Of a stretch of 56,212 nucleotides of DNA, positions 51,621 to 56,212 are shown in pieces. Origin of the DNA: Geodermatophilus sp. YIM 151500 (GTDB taxonomy: Bacteria; Actinomycetota; Actinomycetes; Mycobacteriales; Geodermatophilaceae). The position numbers and the translations under genes are program-made. Location: assembly GCF_025716945.1 (NCBI RefSeq), contig NZ_JAOVZT010000007.1:1-56212 (forward strand), written 5' to 3'. The stretch's first letter is position 1. Every line of letters begins with the position of its first letter. Below the pieces are notes generated by a model, which worked only from the letters and a program-made list of their open reading frames with translations, ran no database searches and was not told the origin of the DNA.

Positions 51621-51628
51621 GAACGTGC

Positions 51629-51658
51629 AGCCTACAACCAGTTGCAAGCTGCATGCAA
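51629..51658 (-). promoter_or_regulatory. marR promoter with overlapping operator
   Basis: On the minus strand TTGCAT (51653-51658), an 18-base spacer and TAGGCT (51629-51634) form the promoter. The palindrome TTGCAAGCTGCATGCAA (51642-51658) covers the -35 box and much of the spacer, so MarR binding would shut off its own operon. Confidence 0.65.
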
Positions 51659-51766
51659 TTTTCCTGGCGGGTTCGGAGGCAGACCGCCCGGGGGCGGGAG
51701 TGGGATGCTCGGGACGGCGTCGATCCGTCGCTGCGAGCACCGACCGAGAGGAACGCGAGCCCGGCC

Positions 51767-54700
51767 GTGAGCGCCCCGCAGGACGACCTCCGGTCCCGGC
51801 TCCCCGCGCTGAGCATCGAGGACGAGCACCGGCTGCGGCGGCGGCTCGACGGCCTCCGCCGGACCGGGGACCCGCAGGCCCGCGCCCGGCAGCGGGAGCG
51901 CGTCGCCGAGCACGTCGCGGCGGCCGAGCGGCGCATCGCCCGGCGTCGGGCGGCGGTGCCGCGGATCACCTACCCCGACGACCTGCCGGTCAGCAGGCGC
52001 CGCGACGACATCGCGGCCGCGCTGCGCGACTCCCAGGTCGTCGTCGTCGCGGGGGAGACCGGCTCGGGCAAGACCACGCAGCTGCCGAAGATCGCCCTCG
52101 AGCTCGGCCGCGGCGTCCGTGGCCGGATCGGGCACACGCAGCCGCGGCGGATCGCCGCCCGGAGCGTCGCCGAGCGCATCGCCGAGGAGCTGGGCAGCCC
52201 GCTGGGCGAGGTGGTCGGCTGGAAGGTGCGCTTCACCGACCAGGTGGGCGACGCGACCGCGGTGAAGCTGATGACCGACGGCGTCCTGCTGGCCGAGATC
52301 GCGCACGACCGGCTGCTGCGCCAGTACGACACGATCATCCTCGACGAGGCGCACGAGCGGAGCCTCAACATCGACTTCCTGCTGGGCTACCTGGCCCAGC
52401 TGCTGCCCCGCCGTCCCGACCTGAAGCTGGTCATCACGTCGGCGACCATCGACGTCGACCGGATCGCCCGCCATTTCGACCGGGACGGCGAGCCGGTCCC
52501 GGTCGTCGAGGTCAGCGGGCGCACCTACCCGGTCGAGGTGCGGTACCGGCCGGTGGTCGATCCGGACGACCCGGACGCCGATGCCGACCGCGACCAGGTG
52601 ACCGCCGTCGTCGACGCCGTCGACGAGCTGGTCGCCGAGGGACCGGGCGACATCCTGGTGTTCCTGGCCGGCGAGCGGGAGATCCGCGACACCCAGGACG
52701 CGCTGGCCGACCGGGGCCTGCCGGGCACCGAGATCGTCCCGCTCTACTCCCGGCTGTCGGCCGCCGACCAGCACAAGGTGTTCGCCCCGCATACCGGACG
52801 GCGGATCGTGCTGGCCACCAACGTCGCCGAGACCTCGCTGACCGTGCCGGGCATCCGCTACGTGATCGACCCCGGCACCGCCCGGATCTCCCGCTACAGC
52901 GCGCGCACCAAGGTGCAGCGGCTGCCGATCGAGCCGGTCAGCCAGGCCTCGGCCCGGCAGCGGTCCGGCCGCTGCGGCCGGCTGGGGCCGGGCATCGCGA
53001 TCCGGCTCTACACCCAGGAGGACTTCGAGGGCCGGCCGGAGTTCACCGACCCGGAGATCCTGCGCACCAACCTCGCGTCGGTGCTGCTGCAGATGGCAGC
53101 GCTCGACCTCGGCAGCGTCGAGGACTTCCCCTTCGTCGACCCACCCGACCGGCGCTCGGTCGCCGACGGCCTCGCGCTGCTCGGCGAGCTCGGCGCCCTC
53201 GACGGTGGGAAGCTCACCGCCACCGGCCGGGCGCTGGCCGCGCTGCCGCTGGACCCGCGGATCGCGCGCATGGTGGTGGAGGCCGACCGCCGCGGCGTGC
53301 TGGAGGAGGTCCTGGTGATCGCCGCGGGTCTGACCATCCAGGACCCGCGCGAGCGCCCGGCCGAGCACCAGCAGGCCGCCGACCAGGCGCACGCCCGGTT
53401 CGCCGACGAGCACTCCGACTTCCTCGCCCTGCTCAACCTGTGGCGGTACCTCTCCGAGCAGCAGGACGCCCTGTCCGGCAACCAGTTCCGCCGGCTCGTG
53501 AAGCGGGAGTTCCTGCACTACCTGCGCATCCGCGAGTGGCAGGACCTGCACGGCCAGCTGCGCGGCACGGCCCGGCGCCTCGGCATGCGGCTCGGCGAGC
53601 TCGCCCCCGAGCCGGACGAGCGGGGCGTGCACGCCGCGCTCGTCGCCGGCCTGCTCTCGCAGGTCGGCGTCCAGGCGGAGCCCGACAGCGGCGGGAATGG
53701 CCGAAAGCGCCCCTCCGGTGGGCGGCGGCCGGGGCGGGAGTACCTGGGGGCGCGGGGGACCCGCTTCGTCATCGCGCCCGGCACCCCGCTGGCGAGGAAG
53801 CCGCCGCGCTGGGTCGTCGCCGCCGAGCTGGTCGAGACCAGCCGGCTGTTCGCGCGCACCGTCGCCGGCATCGACCCGGACGTCGTCGAGCGGCTGGCCG
53901 GCCACCTGGTGCACCGCCAGTACAGCGAGCCCCGGTGGGACGCGGCGAGGGGCAGCGTCGTGGCCACCGAGCGGGTCACCCTGTACGGCGTCCCGCTCGT
54001 CGTCGGGCGCCGGGTCCAGTACGGCTCCATCGACCCGGTCGTCTCGCGCGAGCTGTTCGTCCGGCACGCCCTGGTGCAGGGGGAGTGGACGACGCACCAC
54101 CGCTTCTGGCACGACAACCAGCGGGCCATCGAGCGGGTCGCCGAGTTGGAGGAGCGCGCCCGTCGGCGCGACATCCGGATCGACGACGAGACGCTGTTCG
54201 AGCTCTACGACGCCCGGGTCCCGGCGGAGGTGGTCTCCACCCGGCACTTCGACCGCTGGTGGAAGGACGCCCGCCGGCGGACGCCGGACCTGCTCACCTT
54301 CACCCCGGAGATGCTCACCGACGCCGCGGCGGCCGGCGCGGTGCGCGCCGCGGACTACCCCGACGAGGTCCACCTCACCTCGGGTCTCACCCTGCCGCTC
54401 TCCTACGCCTTCGCACCGGGCGAGGCCGAGGACGGGGTGACCGTCGACGTGCCGATCGCGGTGCTGGACCAGGTCGCCGAAGGCACGTCGGGCGAGTCGC
54501 TGGCCTTCACCGTGCCCGGGCTCCGCGAGGAGCTGGTGACCGCGCTGTTGCGCACGCTGCCCAAGCAGCTGCGCCGGTCGCTGGTGCCCATCCCCGACCG
54601 GGTGCGCGAAGTGCTGCCGCGCATCGACCCCGGCGAGCCGCTGCTGCCGGCGCTGGAGCGCGAGCTGCGCCGCGCCGCTGCCGTCGTCATCCCCCCGGAT

Positions 54701-55729
54701 GCCTGGGCCCCGGACCAGGTGCCCGGCCACCTGCGGGCCACCTTCCGGGTGCTCGACGACGCCGACCGGCCGCTGGCGCAGGGCAAGGACCTCGACGCGC
54801 TCCGCGCCGAGGTGGCCCCGCACAGCCGGGCCGGGCTGGCGCGGGCGGCGGCCGACCTGGAGCGCACCGGGCTCACCTCCTGGACGGTCGGCGAGCTGCC
54901 CCGGACGGTGGAGGTGCGCCGCGCCGGTCGCGTCGTCACCGCCTACCCCGCGCTCGTCGACGAGGGGGCCACCGCCGGCGTGCGCGTGGTGGCCACCGAG
55001 GCGGAGGCGAGCCGGCTGACCTGGCGCGGCGCGCGGCGGCTGCTGGTGCTGGCCGCCGGCTCACCGGCGCGGCAGGTGGTCAGGGGGCTGTCCCCGGCGA
55101 CCCGCCTGGCGCTGCAGTTCAACCCGGACGGCGAGATCCCCGCCCTGGTCGACGACTGCGTCGACGCCGCCGCCGGCGAGCTGCTCGCGGCCGCGGGTGG
55201 GCCGCCGCGCGACGAGCCGGCCTTCACCGCCCTGGTGGCCACCGCCCGCGGGGAGCTGCCCGCGCTGACCGCCGACACGGTGCGCCGGGTCGAGGCGGTG
55301 CTCACCCAGGCCCGCGAGGTGGCGATCGCGATCGGCGCCGCGCCGGGACGGCGGGTCCCCGATGCCGCGATCGCCGACCTGCGCCGCCAGATGGGCGGGC
55401 TGCTGCACCGCGGCTTCGTGGCCGCGACCGGGCGCCGGCGGCTGCCCGACGTCGTCCGCTACCTGCGGGCCATGGCGCACCGGCTGGAGAAGCTGCCGGC
55501 CAACGCCGCCCGCGACGCCCTGTGGATGGAGCAGGTCGCCGCGGTCACGGCCGAGTACGAGCAGCTGCGGCGCACGGTGCCGGGCACCGGAGCGCCCGAC
55601 GACCCGGTCGACCGGGTGCGCTGGATGATCGAGGAGCTGCGGGTCGGCCTGTTCGCCCAGGGTCTCGGCACCGCACGCCCGGTGTCCGAGCAGCGCATCT
55701 ACAAGGCGATCGACGCCATCAGCGCCTGA
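51767..55729 (+). CDS. hrpA: ATP-dependent RNA helicase HrpA
   Basis: A 1320-residue DEAH-box helicase of the HrpA family, acting on RNA and stalled ribosomes. Motif I is GETGSGKTTQLPK (about residues 95-107), motif II DEAHERSLNID (about 192), motif III TSATID, and motif VI QRSGRCGRLGPG. The HA2, OB-like and long HrpA-specific C-terminal domain (DUF3418-like, ending VSEQRIYKAIDAISA) follow, giving the normal family length of about 1300. GTG 51767 is chosen because the upstream part crosses the marR promoter; GAGAGGAA lies upstream of it. It is divergent from marR. Confidence 0.95.
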   Translation: MSAPQDDLRSRLPALSIEDEHRLRRRLDGLRRTGDPQARARQRERVAEHVAAAERRIARRRAAVPRITYPDDLPVSRRRDDIAAALRDSQVVVVAGETGSGKTTQLPKIALELGRGVRGRIGHTQPRRIAARSVAERIAEELGSPLGEVVGWKVRFTDQVGDATAVKLMTDGVLLAEIAHDRLLRQYDTIILDEAHERSLNIDFLLGYLAQLLPRRPDLKLVITSATIDVDRIARHFDRDGEPVPVVEVSGRTYPVEVRYRPVVDPDDPDADADRDQVTAVVDAVDELVAEGPGDILVFLAGEREIRDTQDALADRGLPGTEIVPLYSRLSAADQHKVFAPHTGRRIVLATNVAETSLTVPGIRYVIDPGTARISRYSARTKVQRLPIEPVSQASARQRSGRCGRLGPGIAIRLYTQEDFEGRPEFTDPEILRTNLASVLLQMAALDLGSVEDFPFVDPPDRRSVADGLALLGELGALDGGKLTATGRALAALPLDPRIARMVVEADRRGVLEEVLVIAAGLTIQDPRERPAEHQQAADQAHARFADEHSDFLALLNLWRYLSEQQDALSGNQFRRLVKREFLHYLRIREWQDLHGQLRGTARRLGMRLGELAPEPDERGVHAALVAGLLSQVGVQAEPDSGGNGRKRPSGGRRPGREYLGARGTRFVIAPGTPLARKPPRWVVAAELVETSRLFARTVAGIDPDVVERLAGHLVHRQYSEPRWDAARGSVVATERVTLYGVPLVVGRRVQYGSIDPVVSRELFVRHALVQGEWTTHHRFWHDNQRAIERVAELEERARRRDIRIDDETLFELYDARVPAEVVSTRHFDRWWKDARRRTPDLLTFTPEMLTDAAAAGAVRAADYPDEVHLTSGLTLPLSYAFAPGEAEDGVTVDVPIAVLDQVAEGTSGESLAFTVPGLREELVTALLRTLPKQLRRSLVPIPDRVREVLPRIDPGEPLLPALERELRRAAAVVIPPDAWAPDQVPGHLRATFRVLDDADRPLAQGKDLDALRAEVAPHSRAGLARAAADLERTGLTSWTVGELPRTVEVRRAGRVVTAYPALVDEGATAGVRVVATEAEASRLTWRGARRLLVLAAGSPARQVVRGLSPATRLALQFNPDGEIPALVDDCVDAAAGELLAAAGGPPRDEPAFTALVATARGELPALTADTVRRVEAVLTQAREVAIAIGAAPGRRVPDAAIADLRRQMGGLLHRGFVAATGRRRLPDVVRYLRAMAHRLEKLPANAARDALWMEQVAAVTAEYEQLRRTVPGTGAPDDPVDRVRWMIEELRVGLFAQGLGTARPVSEQRIYKAIDAISA

Positions 55730-55739
55730 TGGGGGCCGC

Positions 55740-56207
55740 CTAGAGGGACGGCGCGGCGGGCGCCTCGGCGGCGTCCTCCTCGCCGGTGTCGGCACCGGTG
55801 GCGCCCTGCTCGCGCAGCAGTGCCGAGATGCGCTGGCGGGTGACCCCGAACAGCGCGGCGATGCGGTTGATGCTCACGCCCTCGGCCTGAAGCGCCGCGG
55901 CCTGGTCGCGCCGCCACGCGTGCCCGGCCGTGGCCAGCGACGACAGCACCGTGGAGATGCTCTCGACCACGAGCGGGCGGCTCTCCGTGGTGACGATGTC
56001 CAGCCACTGCCGCCCGCTCGCGCGTTGCTCGAGCAGACGACCGGCCCGGTCCCGGGCGCGCTCCAGCTCGCCGATGCACAGGTCGATCTCGGCCCACAGG
56101 TGCTCCAGCGCCCGGGCCGCGGCGTCCTCACCGGACGGCCGCCGCTCGGCGTCGGCCACGCGGACCTGCTCGGCGTCGGCCACGCGGACCTGCTCGGCGT
56201 CGGCCAC
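55740..56207 (-). CDS. HTH protein with N-terminal tandem repeat
   Basis: At least 155 residues. The N-terminus repeats VADAEQVR (encoded by a 24-bp repeat that continues to the window edge), so the true start may lie outside. A helical region (EHLWAEIDLCIGELERARDRAGRLLEQ) and a Trp-containing core follow, then a clear helix-turn-helix EGVSINRIAALFGVTRQRISALLRE and an acidic Ala/Glu tail. The HTH resembles those of resolvase-type or sigma-like DNA-binding modules, but no catalytic domain is present. It may be a nucleoid or transcription factor. It ends 11 bp from the convergent hrpA stop. Confidence 0.6.
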   Translation of the reverse strand: MADAEQVRVADAEQVRVADAERRPSGEDAAARALEHLWAEIDLCIGELERARDRAGRLLEQRASGRQWLDIVTTESRPLVVESISTVLSSLATAGHAWRRDQAAALQAEGVSINRIAALFGVTRQRISALLREQGATGADTGEEDAAEAPAAPSL

Positions 56208-56212
56208 GCGGA
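56146..56212. repeat. 24-bp tandem repeat running off the window
   Basis: Units of TCGGCGTCGGCCACGCGGACCTGC start at 56146, 56170 and 56194; the third is cut by the window end. In frame they encode the octapeptide VADAEQVR in the HTH protein. Being in-frame, copy number can change the N-terminal length without loss of the gene. Confidence 0.9.

Noticed and set aside
51334-55743. 1469-residue plus-strand ORF overlapping hrpA
   Set aside because: Frame-shifted shadow of hrpA with Arg/Gly/Pro-rich composition.

Overview
The window is about 56 kb of very GC-rich DNA (well over 70 % by eye, third codon positions almost always G or C). It has many GTG starts, frequent 4-base GTGA/ATGA gene overlaps and several leaderless-type promoters. 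Gene content (C. glutamicum-type inositol genes, Cgl0158-family aldolase, GntR-type IolR, LysE/LysG-type pair, HrpA, MOSC, DUF2231-Rieske fusion) points to a soil actinobacterium, probably of the Geodermatophilaceae (Blastococcus/Geodermatophilus/Modestobacter). The family assignment is inference, not seen directly.

Layout. 1-3.1 kb: a small membrane-protein ORF, a PNPOx-like flavin protein, an unusual zinc-ribbon plus cold-shock-like protein, and a Gfo/Idh/MocA oxidoreductase broken by a frameshift in a 9-C tract. 3.1-8.3 kb: FUSC exporter, sugar-porter MFS transporter with its own operator-rich promoter, and a translationally coupled LacI-DeoR regulator pair. 8.4-19 kb: a complete myo-inositol catabolism operon on the minus strand (iolC, Cgl0158-type aldolase, iolB, iolD, iolE, iolG, TIM-barrel isomerase, iolA) closed by a 20-bp terminator hairpin. 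A GntR/UTRA regulator (IolR-like) is divergent to it, and the shared intergenic region carries a match to the C. glutamicum IolR operator. Flux would run inositol -> scyllo-inosose (IolG) -> trihydroxycyclohexanedione (IolE) -> 5-deoxyglucuronate (IolD) -> 2-deoxy-5-ketogluconate (IolB) -> phosphate ester (IolC) -> malonate semialdehyde + DHAP (aldolase) -> acetyl-CoA (IolA).

19-33.4 kb: housekeeping and envelope genes (M23 peptidase, metallo-beta-lactamase fold hydrolase, GT-B-like protein, three tRNAs Phe/Asp/Glu, lipoproteins, membrane metallophosphoesterase, WrbA, frameshifted GtrA, DUF2231-Rieske, LysE/ArgO exporter with divergent LysR regulator, MOSC protein). 33.4-35.9 kb: tRNA-Lys followed by a decayed tyrosine integrase (frameshift plus loss of the catalytic tyrosine), a VapBC-type toxin-antitoxin pair and a small Cys/His protein; this looks like the eroded remnant of an integrated element.

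35.9-51.6 kb: aldehyde dehydrogenase, type-2 NADH dehydrogenase, PHA synthase overlapping a PHA depolymerase-like hydrolase, two acyl-CoA dehydrogenases, YihY/BrkB protein, zinc alcohol dehydrogenase, and a MarR-DHA2 efflux pair with an operator on its promoter. 51.7-56.2 kb: HrpA helicase and an HTH protein with a 24-bp tandem repeat that runs off the window.

No CRISPR array, rRNA or complete insertion sequence was seen. Three genes carry single-base frameshifts, and sequencing error has to be excluded for each.
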